Below are positions 1 through 8,647 of a stretch of 64,000 nt of DNA, piece after piece. Made by a program: the position numbers and the translations under genes. The notes below the pieces were generated by a model, which searched no databases, was not told the origin of the DNA, and worked only from the letters and a program-made list of their open reading frames with translations. Origin of the DNA: Corynebacterium aurimucosum ATCC 700975 (GTDB lineage: Bacteria; Actinomycetota; Actinomycetes; Mycobacteriales; Mycobacteriaceae). The stretch covers positions 310,001-374,000 of the forward strand of contig NZ_VDTC01000002.1 of assembly GCF_007672725.1 (NCBI RefSeq), given 5' to 3'. The stretch's first letter is position 1, and each line of letters begins with the position of its first letter.

Positions 1-1344
1 GAAGCCCTTGTCTTCCGCCGCTCTTTGCTTGCTTCTTCCCTCGGCGCACCAGCCCACGAGAGTCTCTCCCTCGCTGGAGCCACGGGCGTGGAATGCACGG
101 AGCCGACGGCAACTGGTTTTGGTCAAGTCATCGTTCACGGCACCAGCGGTTCCGGAGGTGGTGCTGGTGACACGGTCATCCGTTTTGCACCCGGCCAGGA
201 CGCCACGGCTTTCGCGCAGGCGGTGGAGGCTGCCTTGCGCGGCGAAGCACCGGCCGCCAGCACTCGTGTTCAGGGATTGAACTTCACCGCCGTCGATGTG
301 GAAACGGCCAATGACAACTGGGGTTCGGTGTGCCAGATCGGCGCGGTCCGCTTCCGCGATGGCGAAGAGACCGAGTCCCGTACGTGGTTGTGCACTCCCC
401 CGCCGGGCCTAGAGCACTTCGACGACGTCAACATCAGTATCCACGGCATCACGCCAGATGACGTCGCTGATGCTTCGCCCTTTGCGGATGCTGCTGCCGA
501 GCTCTTCGACTTCCTCGGCTCTGACACGATGGTGGCCCACAACGCACAGTTCGATTCCACGGCCTTGCGCAGCGGCCTTAAGAAGTCTGCGGCGCCGGTT
601 CCGGAGATTCGCTTGGCGTGCTCGCTGGCCCTGGCTCGCGATGCCTCCCGCGCCGGTGTCATCGACGTGGCCAACCATAAGCTTCCGACCGTTGCCTCCT
701 ACATCGGGGCCGAGGACTTCCACCACCACGAAGCCACAGCGGATGCCCGGGCAGCCGGCGAAATTGTTAGCGCCCTGGCCCAGCGCTTTGGTCACTCTGG
801 TTCTATCGAGGACTTATTCACCACCCGGGACTTTGCCCTGGGCACCTTGAGCGAGGAGTCCGTCATCCCAGTTCTGCGCGCCAACACTGCTCCGTTGTCT
901 GCAGCGGACTTAGGCGCCGGCACGGATTTCCGCGACAAGACGCGCATGGCGGGGACGACCTCGGGTGCGAAAAAGAAGAGCTCCGGGTCCGCACAGCGCC
1001 GCGGGCCGGCCCCATGGCAGTCCGTATCCACGCCGGACACCATCCCGGATCCGAACCCCGACGCCGATCCAGAAGGCGCATTGTTTGGCCAGAATGTCAC
1101 CCTCACCGGTGACTTCGAACCTTTTGATAAAGGTCTGTTGTGGTCCAAGATTGCTGAGCGCGGTGGAAAGGTGGGCAAGAACGTCACGAAGAAAACCACC
1201 ATCCTCGTCGTGGGCCAGTGGGCCACCAAGACGTCGAAGGAAAAGCGCGCCGAAGAGCTACAAGGCAAGGGCCAGAATATTGAGATCTGGCAGACAGACA
1301 AGCTCCTCGAGGAACTTCAGCTCGATGAAGCCCCTCCGTTTTAA
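1..1344 (+). CDS. DnaQ-like 3'-5' exonuclease with C-terminal BRCT domain (5' end cut by window)
   Basis: The reading frame is open from the first base of the window, so the true start lies outside. A TTG at 25 is the first possible start inside. The visible protein has a DEDD exonuclease domain: the DxE motif in FTAVDVETAND near residue 90, HNAQFD near 173, and an HxxxxD-type motif (HEATADA) near 236. A BRCT domain follows from about residue 357 (LFGQNVTLTGDF...). This is the actinobacterial 'DNA polymerase III epsilon-like' architecture, thought to act in DNA repair or proofreading. The stop is followed by a 140-nt gap before the next gene. Whether it belongs to the replicative holoenzyme cannot be told from sequence. 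Confidence 0.85.
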   Translation, partial: EALVFRRSLLASSLGAPAHESLSLAGATGVECTEPTATGFGQVIVHGTSGSGGGAGDTVIRFAPGQDATAFAQAVEAALRGEAPAASTRVQGLNFTAVDVETANDNWGSVCQIGAVRFRDGEETESRTWLCTPPPGLEHFDDVNISIHGITPDDVADASPFADAAAELFDFLGSDTMVAHNAQFDSTALRSGLKKSAAPVPEIRLACSLALARDASRAGVIDVANHKLPTVASYIGAEDFHHHEATADARAAGEIVSALAQRFGHSGSIEDLFTTRDFALGTLSEESVIPVLRANTAPLSAADLGAGTDFRDKTRMAGTTSGAKKKSSGSAQRRGPAPWQSVSTPDTIPDPNPDADPEGALFGQNVTLTGDFEPFDKGLLWSKIAERGGKVGKNVTKKTTILVVGQWATKTSKEKRAEELQGKGQNIEIWQTDKLLEELQLDEAPPF

Positions 1345-1484
1345 CCCGCGATTGGCCTCAAGGCACCCGCGATAAGCCCAATCCAAAGGAATTCTCCTCT
1401 TCGCTGGGAACCGGTGGGCACGGAGCGCAGTCCAATAAGCATAAGGAATCTGCACCTGCCCAACCGTTACGGAGATAAATCCTT

Positions 1485-2093
1485 ATGACCATCGCGCTGT
1501 CCACTTCCCTCCACGTCGATCGCCTTCTCCCCTCGCTCTGCCCGAGCGAAGAGCTGACCGGAATTAAGCTGTGCGATGATGGTTTTGGGGACTCACCTGC
1601 TAGCCTCCAGTTATCGCGCACGCTATCGATGTCCATAGTACGCGGCACGGGTACGGAGGCCAAGCGTGTGAGCCAGCGCGCTCTGGATGATATGGGCTTG
1701 ACCGTACGCCAGGCATGGGATTCCGCAGCGTTGAATCTGCAGCGGCGAGCGTTGACGGAGCAGGGACTGCGGTTCTTCACCCGCCCTGCCGAACTCGGCT
1801 TCATGGGGGCCGAGGCAGGCCTCGAGGTGCGAGCTCATCGCTGCACGATATCGTCCTGGTTGGCCCATCCGCAGGCTTTCGTTATCCTAGACAATCATCT
1901 TCAGAGGCTCAGCCAGGCTCGAAGCATCACGTACCTCGTGCCTGATGCGCACACTCTTTATGCGTTGCTCAACGTCTCCCCGCATCGCGCCACGGAGTTA
2001 GCGTGGCGCGCTGCTGAATTGCGTCCGCGCCATCGAGCCCCGCTCAGCATGCAACCGCTAGTATTAGCTAACGGCTTCCCGTTGGAGGTGTAG
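1485..2093 (+). CDS. Hypothetical protein
   Basis: A 202-residue protein I do not recognise. It has no signal peptide, membrane segment or obvious catalytic motif. It is rich in Leu, Ala and Arg and looks soluble. The ATG start has a GGAG 8 to 11 bases upstream (ggagataaatccttATG). Codon use matches the neighbours and the frame is the only long plausible one here. It is followed 49 nt later by the alarmone synthetase on the same strand, so the two could be cotranscribed. Probably a genus-restricted protein. Confidence 0.6.
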   Translation: MTIALSTSLHVDRLLPSLCPSEELTGIKLCDDGFGDSPASLQLSRTLSMSIVRGTGTEAKRVSQRALDDMGLTVRQAWDSAALNLQRRALTEQGLRFFTRPAELGFMGAEAGLEVRAHRCTISSWLAHPQAFVILDNHLQRLSQARSITYLVPDAHTLYALLNVSPHRATELAWRAAELRPRHRAPLSMQPLVLANGFPLEV

Positions 2094-2142
2094 ACGCACC
2101 CCCGCACTTTTCCGCCGTGGCCGAAAGGAGTCACGTTTCACG

Positions 2143-3147
2143 ATGGCTGAATCATCCATGTCCCGCTTGAGCAACCAGTACCATTCCTGGGTGCACGCGC
2201 ATCCCACTGCGGCGCAGGACTTCCGCGATGCCATCGAGGACTTGCTTAACGACGCCGGAATTATCTTCGACCGCGTAGCTACCCGTGTGAAGCAATGGCC
2301 GTCTCTGAAGGCCAAGGCAAAGAAGCGTCGCGGCAACGGCGAGCTCATGTACCCCACTCCGTGGGAGGATATCCACGATGTCTTGGGCGTGCGGATTACC
2401 GTCTTCCACTCCACGGTTATTCCGGAGGCCCTCGAAGTTCTGGGGGAAACCTTCACAGTGCTTCGCTCGGTGGACAAGGCAGCAGAAACGCGGATTTCCG
2501 GCGGCTTTGGCTATGGCTCACACCACCTAGTGCTCAAGGTTTCTGAAGATAGTGCCGCTGCCCTTGAGGAACTTGAAGCCTATGTTGGCTGGACCTTTGA
2601 GATTCAAATCCGCACTGTGCTGCAGCACGCCTGGGCGGAATTTGAGCACGATATCCGGTACAAGCAGGGACCAAACCCGCCATCCCCACAGGTGGATCGC
2701 CTCTTCACGCTCGCTGCGGGCCTCATTGAGTTGGCGGACCAGCAGTTCGATGAGATTGCGGCGCTTAAGGCCCCCAGCTCCGAGGCGGACGATGACGTGG
2801 AAATCACGGCAGAGACCCTCCCCGGCGTCCTCGCCATCATTCTGGGTAACCGCTTTCCGCGTTCACGCTCGGAGCACTATCGCTTCCTAGCGGAGCTTTT
2901 AGAAAACAACGGCATCAATCGTCTAAGCCAGCTCAAGCAGCTCCTCGATGAAGACGCTATCGCCCACGTGCATGACGCCATGCGCTACCGCTTCCGCCCG
3001 GGCCAGGTCAGGCTTATCGACGATTTGCTGCTCAACAAGTTCGGCGCCCAGCACATCGAGGCCACCGCCCAAGCCGGCGACCGCAAGGATCGCAAGCGTC
3101 GCCTGAACGCGCGCCTGAAGGCCTTAAAAAACTTCCGGAATAATTAG
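2143..3147 (+). CDS. relS: Small alarmone synthetase / RelA-SpoT domain protein (RelS type)
   Basis: Predicted to transfer pyrophosphate from ATP to GDP or GTP, giving the stringent-response alarmones (p)ppGpp. The RelA/SpoT nucleotidyltransferase fold is visible in DVLGVRITVFH (about residues 80-90), GYGSHHLVLKV, and the signature EIQIRTVLQHAWAEFEH-DIRYK near residue 150. There is no HD hydrolase domain and no TGS or ACT domain, so this is a single-domain synthetase with about 150 extra C-terminal residues. AAAGGAG lies 12 nt upstream of the ATG. The position close to ilvA and dnaE agrees with relS of C. glutamicum as I recall it. The symbol is an inference from family and position. Confidence 0.82.
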   Translation: MAESSMSRLSNQYHSWVHAHPTAAQDFRDAIEDLLNDAGIIFDRVATRVKQWPSLKAKAKKRRGNGELMYPTPWEDIHDVLGVRITVFHSTVIPEALEVLGETFTVLRSVDKAAETRISGGFGYGSHHLVLKVSEDSAAALEELEAYVGWTFEIQIRTVLQHAWAEFEHDIRYKQGPNPPSPQVDRLFTLAAGLIELADQQFDEIAALKAPSSEADDDVEITAETLPGVLAIILGNRFPRSRSEHYRFLAELLENNGINRLSQLKQLLDEDAIAHVHDAMRYRFRPGQVRLIDDLLLNKFGAQHIEATAQAGDRKDRKRRLNARLKALKNFRNN

Positions 3148-3530
3148 CGGAATCCGCCGCGGAACTTGTCCATCTGCCGACGCTCCTTCTTCGTGGGGCG
3201 GCCGGCACCGCGCGGGCGAACCGGAACCGAGGGTAAAAACTCCTTCGGCGGTGGCGGCGGTGCGTGGTCGATGTAGCAGGTCCGCGCGATGGGAGCGCCC
3301 ACGCGCTTGGACACGGTGGCGAGCACCTCGAGATCATGTTCGTGGTGGTTGCGCCACACGCGCACGCGGTCGCCGGGGACAACCTGCTGCGCGGGCTTGG
3401 TGGCGTTGCCGTTGAGCTTGACGTGCCCGGCGCGCACCGCCGTGGCAGCTTCTGACCGGGTCTTGAACATGCGCACGGACCAGACCCAGACGTCAATGCG
3501 GACGGGCCGCCCGTCGGGCTGATTCACCAT
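3144..3530 (-). CDS. S4-domain RNA-binding protein (HslR/Hsp15-like)
   Basis: A 128-residue protein that opens with an S4 RNA-binding domain: RIDVWVWSVRMFKTRSEAA, then AGHVKLNGNATKPAQQV-PGDRVRVW. This is the typical Hsp15 (HslR) layout. In E. coli Hsp15 binds stalled 50S subunits carrying peptidyl-tRNA. The C-terminal third is Pro/Arg/Lys-rich, typical of actinobacterial members. The stop overlaps the 3' end of relS by 4 nt (convergent). A small membrane protein gene follows it on the upstream side in the same orientation with a 6-nt gap. Confidence 0.8.
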   Translation of the reverse strand: MVNQPDGRPVRIDVWVWSVRMFKTRSEAATAVRAGHVKLNGNATKPAQQVVPGDRVRVWRNHHEHDLEVLATVSKRVGAPIARTCYIDHAPPPPPKEFLPSVPVRPRGAGRPTKKERRQMDKFRGGFR

Positions 3531-3536
3531 AGGCGC

Positions 3537-3773
3537 TTAAAGGTTGTGGTTTTCGTTGACGATCTTCTGGATCTTGACCCAGTTGTACACGCCACCCACC
3601 ACGGCGACGATGAGGCCAATGGCCATACAGGTCCAGAAACCAGTCAATGCCCAACCCAGGAGGATGCCGCCGGCGACGCCTCCCACGACACACACAGCGC
3701 CGTTGCGTGCGTGGGTGCGTACGGCTTGTTTGCGTTGCTCAATGGGATTGTTGGGGCGTCGCTGCATAGTCAT
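3537..3773 (-). CDS. Small two-segment membrane protein
   Basis: A 78-residue protein with a basic N-terminus (MQRRPNNPIEQRKQAVRTHAR) and two hydrophobic stretches at about residues 25-42 and 44-64. It ends in a short charged tail (KIQKIVNENHNL). The family is unknown to me. It sits 6 nt upstream of the S4 protein gene and is probably cotranscribed with it. A second ATG at codon 3 is an equally possible start. Confidence 0.6.
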   Translation of the reverse strand: MTMQRRPNNPIEQRKQAVRTHARNGAVCVVGGVAGGILLGWALTGFWTCMAIGLIVAVVGGVYNWVKIQKIVNENHNL

Positions 3774-3807
3774 GGGGCTTATTTTACATGGCCAGAAGCC
3801 CGCAACC

Positions 3808-4446
3808 TTAAAGCTCCACCCAGGCTGTTCCGGCTTCCTTCGGCTCTACCCCACCCTGAGTCAGTGCCGCGAGCGTTGCAGCGAGTTTCTCCTCACCGCC
3901 GGGCTCAACGGACACGATGAAAGTCACTGCCTGGCCATAAGCGGTATCCACCATGTCGACGCCGCGGTTGCGCAGCTCCGCTTCCAGCCGGCCGGCCTCC
4001 GCGTGGGAAACCTCGACGGTATAGAGCTCGCGCAAGGCGCGCGTGACATGCTCAACCTGCTCCATCGTCTCGCTCACAGCGCCACCATAAGCGTGAACGA
4101 GCCCGCCCGCGCCCAACTTGATACCGCCGAAATAGCGCACGACCACTGCACAGATATCAAGCAGCCCCGAGCCTTTCAAAACATCGAGCATCGGTTTACC
4201 GGCGGTGCCGGAAGGCTCGCCATCATCGGAGGAGCGCTCCACTGGATTCGAGCCATCGACGTGATAGATATACGCCGAGCAGTGGTGGCGGGCGTCGGGG
4301 TAGCGGTCGCGGGCGGCGTCGATAAGCGCGCGTGCTTCCGCCTCGTTCGTGGCGCGGCCGATGAGGGTGATAAATCGCGAGCGTTTGATCTCAATCTCGT
4401 GCTCGACGACGTCACCTGCGACCGGGCGCTGATAACTCTCCAGCAT
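3808..4446 (-). CDS. YigZ/IMPACT family protein
   Basis: A 212-residue UPF0029/IMPACT family protein. The N-terminal Impact domain contains EIKRSRFITLIGRATNEAEA, ARHHCSAYIY, and the diagnostic SSDDGEPSGTAGKPML (about residues 73-88), followed by VVRYFGGIKLGAGGLVHAYG. A ferredoxin-like C-terminal half follows. YigZ proteins are structurally linked to translation factors, but their substrate is not established. The ATG overlaps the TAA of ilvA by one base (TAATG), indicating translational coupling with ilvA. Confidence 0.88.
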   Translation of the reverse strand: MLESYQRPVAGDVVEHEIEIKRSRFITLIGRATNEAEARALIDAARDRYPDARHHCSAYIYHVDGSNPVERSSDDGEPSGTAGKPMLDVLKGSGLLDICAVVVRYFGGIKLGAGGLVHAYGGAVSETMEQVEHVTRALRELYTVEVSHAEAGRLEAELRNRGVDMVDTAYGQAVTFIVSVEPGGEEKLAATLAALTQGGVEPKEAGTAWVEL

Positions 4447-5729
4447 TATGCGACGAGGAAGTCGTACTCAGGGGTGCCCGGCTGAAGCTGCTGGCAATTC
4501 AGCTTCGACTTCTCCATGCGCTCCAGCAGGCCATCGATGCCCGCTGCGCTGCCCAGTTCGATGCCTACCAGCGCCGCGCCGGTCTCGCGGTTGTTGCGCT
4601 TGAGGTACTCGAACAACGTGATGTCATCTTCAGGGCCGAGAACATCCTGCAGGAAATGGCGCAGCTGGCCTGGCTCCTGCGGGAAGTTCACCAAGAAGTA
4701 GTGCTTGAGGCCGCGGTGCACTAGGGAGCGCTCCATGATTTCGGCGTAGCGCAGCACGTCATTGTTGCCGCCGGAAATAACGCAGACCACTGTTGAGCCC
4801 GGCTGCAGGTTCAGCGTGCGCAGGCCGGTCACGCTCAGCGCGCCGGCGGGCTCGGCGATGATGCCTTCGTTCTGGTACAGGGCCAACTGCTCAGTGCACA
4901 CAGCGCCTTCGGAGACGACATCCCAGTGCAAGCGGCCTTGATTGGCTTCCAGGATTTTGAAGGGAAGCTCACCAATGCGCTTGACCGCAGCCCCATCGAC
5001 GAAAGGATCCACGGTGTCGAGCGTTACCGGCTCGCCGGCAGCGAATGCAGCGCTGAGCGACGCCGCCCCAGCCGGCTCAATGCCAACCACCGCGGTGCGC
5101 GGGGCCATGTCAGCGAGGTAGGAGGTGATGCCGGAGATCAGGCCACCGCCGCCCACGGGGACAACCACGGTGTCGAGGGATTTACCAATGGACGAGAGTT
5201 GGGACACGATTTCCGCGGCGACGGTTCCCTGGCCGGTAACGGTATCGCGTGCGTCGAAAGGCTCGATAAAGAAGGCACCGCGCTCCGCAGCATCCGCGTG
5301 TGCGGCGGCTGCTGCTTCATCGAAGTTGGCGCCGGTGACCACGAGTTCCACGACGTCACCGCCATGGACCAGGATGCGGTCGCGCTTTTGCTTCGGGGTC
5401 GGCTCCGGCACGAAGATCTTGCCGTGGATCCCCATGGTGCGGCAGGCATAGGCCACTCCCTGGGCGTGATTGCCGGCAGAGGCTGTAACAATCCCCTGCT
5501 TCCGCTGTTCTTCGCTTAAGTTCGACATGCCGTACAGAGCGCCGCGAATCTTGTAGGAGCGCACGTCCTGCAGATCTTCGCGCTTTAAGTACACCTCATT
5601 ACCGGTTTCTTGGGACAGGCGCGGGCAATACTGCAGCGGAGTCGGGGCAATCTCCGAGCTAATTCGCGATTGTGCCAGTTGGATATCAGAGGCGTGGATT
5701 GGCTCGAAGTCTTGCGGGGTGCTTGTCAT
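4446..5729 (-). CDS. ilvA: Threonine ammonia-lyase (threonine dehydratase)
   Basis: Catalyses PLP-dependent deamination of L-threonine to 2-oxobutanoate, the first committed step of isoleucine synthesis. The PLP lysine is in SYKIRGA (K60). The phosphate-binding glycine loop VPVGGGGLISG is near residue 190. The C-terminus (about 340-427) is a single ACT-like regulatory domain starting at HYFLVNFPQEPGQLRHFLQ, consistent with isoleucine feedback control. The length of 427 residues is normal for the corynebacterial biosynthetic enzyme. It is divergent from the secreted protein at 5908, with 178 nt of promoter region between them. Confidence 0.93.
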   Translation of the reverse strand: MTSTPQDFEPIHASDIQLAQSRISSEIAPTPLQYCPRLSQETGNEVYLKREDLQDVRSYKIRGALYGMSNLSEEQRKQGIVTASAGNHAQGVAYACRTMGIHGKIFVPEPTPKQKRDRILVHGGDVVELVVTGANFDEAAAAAHADAAERGAFFIEPFDARDTVTGQGTVAAEIVSQLSSIGKSLDTVVVPVGGGGLISGITSYLADMAPRTAVVGIEPAGAASLSAAFAAGEPVTLDTVDPFVDGAAVKRIGELPFKILEANQGRLHWDVVSEGAVCTEQLALYQNEGIIAEPAGALSVTGLRTLNLQPGSTVVCVISGGNNDVLRYAEIMERSLVHRGLKHYFLVNFPQEPGQLRHFLQDVLGPEDDITLFEYLKRNNRETGAALVGIELGSAAGIDGLLERMEKSKLNCQQLQPGTPEYDFLVA

Positions 5730-5907
5730 GGTGGCTCATTTTAGCGCCCCAGCTCTCTCCCGTCGCACATTACCTAGCATTCGACCGATTCACCCAACGT
5801 TTACCTAGATATCGATTGTTTGCAACGCTGCGTTCCCCAAAAGCACCATGGGTGCAACGTACGGTGGTTCGGAAACTTTTTCGTTCCGCTTCAAGGAGTC
5901 TTTCTCA

Positions 5908-7821
5908 ATGTCTCGCCCTTTCTCCCGCCGCGCTCTCGCGCTGTGTGCTGCGACTGCGACTAGCCTTAGCCTGACCGTTCCGGCATCCTCGGCCGCGATT
6001 GTGGACAACGTCATCGAGCATTCCACCGCTGACGCCAGCCTCAAGGTGACCCCGATCGGCACCTATGAGTCCGGCGTGTACGCAGAGTCAGCCGCGGAAA
6101 TCGTGGCCTTCCACCCAGCCTCCAAGCGCATCCTTACGGTTAACGCGCACGCGGGCCAGATCGACGTCCTCGACGCCGCCGACCCGGCCAAGCCCACCTT
6201 GATCGGCTCCATTTCTGCCGGTGAAGGCAAGGAGATCAACTCCGTAGCCGTGCGCCCTGATGGCCTAGCTGTGGCCGCCGTCCAGCAGGCGGACAAGACC
6301 GAGAACGGCGAGGCGCTTTTCTTCAACGCCGCGGCCGAGGACTTGTCCACCGCCGAGCTGGGGCGCGTGGTGGTGGGCGCTTTGCCGGATAACGTCCACC
6401 TCACTGCGGACGGAAGCTACGCTCTCGTGGCCAACGAGGGCGAGCCGTCGAACGAGCTCAACGCCGAGGGCACCGATTACGTCGCCGACCCAGAAGGTTC
6501 CGTCTCCGTTATCAAGCTGCCGGCGGGAGTTGCGGCGCCGACTCAGGCGGATGCCCGCATCGCTGATTTCACGGCTTTCGACGGCAAGCCACTGCCTGAG
6601 GGCGTGCGCGTCTTTGGTCCCTCCGGGCACGAGGCGAAGCCCTCCATTGACTTCGAACCGGAGTACATCTCCTCCCAGGCGGGCAAGGCATACGTGACGC
6701 TGCAGGAGGCCAATGCCATTGGGGTCATCGATATTGAATCCGCCACCGTGGAGAAGATCCTGCCGGCTCACATTGCGGATCACTCGCAGGTAGCACTCGA
6801 CTCCTCCAACAAGGATGACGCCGCCGAGCTGCGCACCATCCCGGTCAAGGGCCTGTCCATGCCGGACTCCATCGGTGCTTTCACCGCCGGCGACCAGACC
6901 TACTTCGCCACCGCGAATGAGGGCGATGCCCGCGAGTGGGGTGTCAAGGAAAAGGACGGTGGTTCCGGCGTCTATGCCGAGGAAGCAGAGCTTAAAGACC
7001 TCATCGAGGAAGGCAAGGTGTGCGAGGGCGCGCTGGGCGCCGTCAACCTAGACGAGCTCGCAGATAAGAAGCAGGCCGGTAACCTGAAGCTGAGCACTGC
7101 TTCCGGCTGGAATGAAGAGAAGGGCTGCTTCGATGAGCTCTATTCCTTCGGCTCTCGCTCCTTCAGCATTTACGATGCCAACGGCACGGTCGTCTTCGAC
7201 TCCGGTAGCGATTTTGAAAAGATCACCGCTGAGCTGAATGAACCGGGAGTGTTCCACCACAACGCCGACAACGAAGCGGCCGAGTTTGATGACCGATCTG
7301 ACAACAAGGGCCCTGAACCGGAGGCCCTGACAATCGGCAAGGTTGGGGATCGCACCTATGCTTTCGTTGGCGCCGAGCGCGTCGGCGGCGTTTTCGTCTA
7401 TGACGTCACCGACCCGGCCAACGCCTCCTTCGTCACCTACGTCAACAACCGCGACTTCTCCACCGATGAGTTCGCCGCTGCCGGTGACTTGGGCCCGGAG
7501 GGCTTCGCCTTCGTCGATAAAGCCGACTCCCCCAACGGCGAGCACCTGCTCATCGTGGGCAACGAAGTCTCCGGAACCACCACTGTCTACTCTGTTGAAG
7601 ATTTGCTTGACGACGAGGACTCTACCGGTGACAAGGACGACGAGGACAAGAATACCCACAGCTCCCACTCATCCACTGCGGGCATCATCGCCGGTTCTGT
7701 CATCGGTGTCATCGCTGCGGTGGCTGCCGCAGTCGGCCTGCTAAACGCTCCGGGTGTCCGCGAAACAGTCCTCAGCTTTGCCCCAGCACCGCTGCGCGAG
7801 CAGCTGGAGAAGTTCCTATAA
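5908..7821 (+). CDS. Secreted, membrane-anchored choice-of-anchor I family protein (beta-propeller, alkaline-phosphatase-like)
   Basis: I chose the ATG at 5908 because AAGGAG stands 9 nt upstream and it yields a clean signal peptide (basic SRPFSRRAL, hydrophobic core, cleavage near SSA-AIVD). The earlier in-frame ATG at 5848 has neither. The mature protein has repeated beta-propeller-like segments and the family motif TANEGDAREWG (also VANEGEPSNE), seen in choice-of-anchor I proteins often labelled alkaline-phosphatase-like. A charged Asp/Lys linker (DDEDSTGDKDDEDK) leads to one C-terminal membrane segment (about residues 598-618) and a short tail. Substrate and activity are unknown. Confidence 0.78.
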   Translation: MSRPFSRRALALCAATATSLSLTVPASSAAIVDNVIEHSTADASLKVTPIGTYESGVYAESAAEIVAFHPASKRILTVNAHAGQIDVLDAADPAKPTLIGSISAGEGKEINSVAVRPDGLAVAAVQQADKTENGEALFFNAAAEDLSTAELGRVVVGALPDNVHLTADGSYALVANEGEPSNELNAEGTDYVADPEGSVSVIKLPAGVAAPTQADARIADFTAFDGKPLPEGVRVFGPSGHEAKPSIDFEPEYISSQAGKAYVTLQEANAIGVIDIESATVEKILPAHIADHSQVALDSSNKDDAAELRTIPVKGLSMPDSIGAFTAGDQTYFATANEGDAREWGVKEKDGGSGVYAEEAELKDLIEEGKVCEGALGAVNLDELADKKQAGNLKLSTASGWNEEKGCFDELYSFGSRSFSIYDANGTVVFDSGSDFEKITAELNEPGVFHHNADNEAAEFDDRSDNKGPEPEALTIGKVGDRTYAFVGAERVGGVFVYDVTDPANASFVTYVNNRDFSTDEFAAAGDLGPEGFAFVDKADSPNGEHLLIVGNEVSGTTTVYSVEDLLDDEDSTGDKDDEDKNTHSSHSSTAGIIAGSVIGVIAAVAAAVGLLNAPGVRETVLSFAPAPLREQLEKFL

Positions 7822-7933
7822 TCCCTACCTTCCCTCGGGGCGGGCTGCTACATTGAAGTGGGCTTAGGACAAGCTAGCCCACCCCTTTTTCTCGCACCCC
7901 CTTCGCACCTTCTTTCAAGGAGAACTCCTGATT

Positions 7934-8560
7934 ATGCGCCTTTCCACCTCCCTTATCGCAGTGTGCGCGACGACGATGGCTTTGGTCACCCCGTTGGCCA
8001 CAGCCGCAGAATCCGCTGAGAGCAGCCAGTCCCCCGCTTCCTCCCAGAGCCAAAGCTCTAGTGGCGGAAGCTCTCAGGGCCCCAACGGTGGAAGCTCGAT
8101 GAACGTCGGTCACATCGACACCTCCGATCTCTCCAAGGAATGTGCGGACGCTGTGCACAAGGCGCGTGAGGAGCACGAGCAGGCGGTGGCTGATGGCACC
8201 GCAGGTTCTTCCTTCATGGGGCCGCAGGAGCTGGGGCTCGGCATCCTTAACGGTTATGGTTCCTCTGGCATGCCAGCAGAGCCAGACTGCGTCCAAGCGG
8301 AAAAGGACGCCGAGTTGGAGAAGGAATGGGACGAGATGCCCGAATGGGTACAGTCCGCCCGCCCCAATGACACAGCCGAAGAGGTCTTTGCGTGGGTCGG
8401 CGGCATTATCGCTCTGGTCGCCGTCGCTATTAATGCGCTGACCGTGGTCGCACAATTCGACCCATCCGTTCTCGATGGTCTGCGCGCCTTCCTCAAGAGC
8501 CACGGCTTTTACTGGGATAACTCCCAGAAGAAGGAAGGCGAGAAAGCGGCTGCGAAGTAA
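7934..8560 (+). CDS. Exported hypothetical protein with C-terminal membrane segment
   Basis: A 208-residue protein with a clear signal peptide (MRLSTSLIAVCATTMALVTP, likely cleavage after ATAA). It then has a low-complexity Ser/Gln linker (residues about 27-58), a conserved-looking domain with two Cys (KECADAVHKAREEHEQA and PDCVQAEKDAE), and one hydrophobic segment near residues 153-175. A short basic tail ends KKEGEKAAAK. AAGGAG lies 12 nt upstream of the ATG. It follows the propeller protein with a 112-nt gap and shares its exported, C-anchored design, so the two may form a cell-envelope pair. No known family recognised. Confidence 0.65.
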   Translation: MRLSTSLIAVCATTMALVTPLATAAESAESSQSPASSQSQSSSGGSSQGPNGGSSMNVGHIDTSDLSKECADAVHKAREEHEQAVADGTAGSSFMGPQELGLGILNGYGSSGMPAEPDCVQAEKDAELEKEWDEMPEWVQSARPNDTAEEVFAWVGGIIALVAVAINALTVVAQFDPSVLDGLRAFLKSHGFYWDNSQKKEGEKAAAK

Positions 8561-8580
8561 CCGCCTCCCCACCAAAAATT

Positions 8581-8611
8581 AAACGCGCGAACCAAGGAGG
8601 TTCGCGCGTTT
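8581..8611. terminator. Bidirectional Rho-independent terminator
   Basis: A perfect 13-bp inverted repeat (AAACGCGCGAACC with GGTTCGCGCGTTT) surrounds a 5-nt loop. T-rich sequence follows on both strands. It lies between the convergent exported protein gene and the MetE-like gene and can serve both. Confidence 0.88.
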
Positions 8612-8647
8612 ATTTAGTTTGCTCACTGGTTCATGGCCGCTCGCTGA

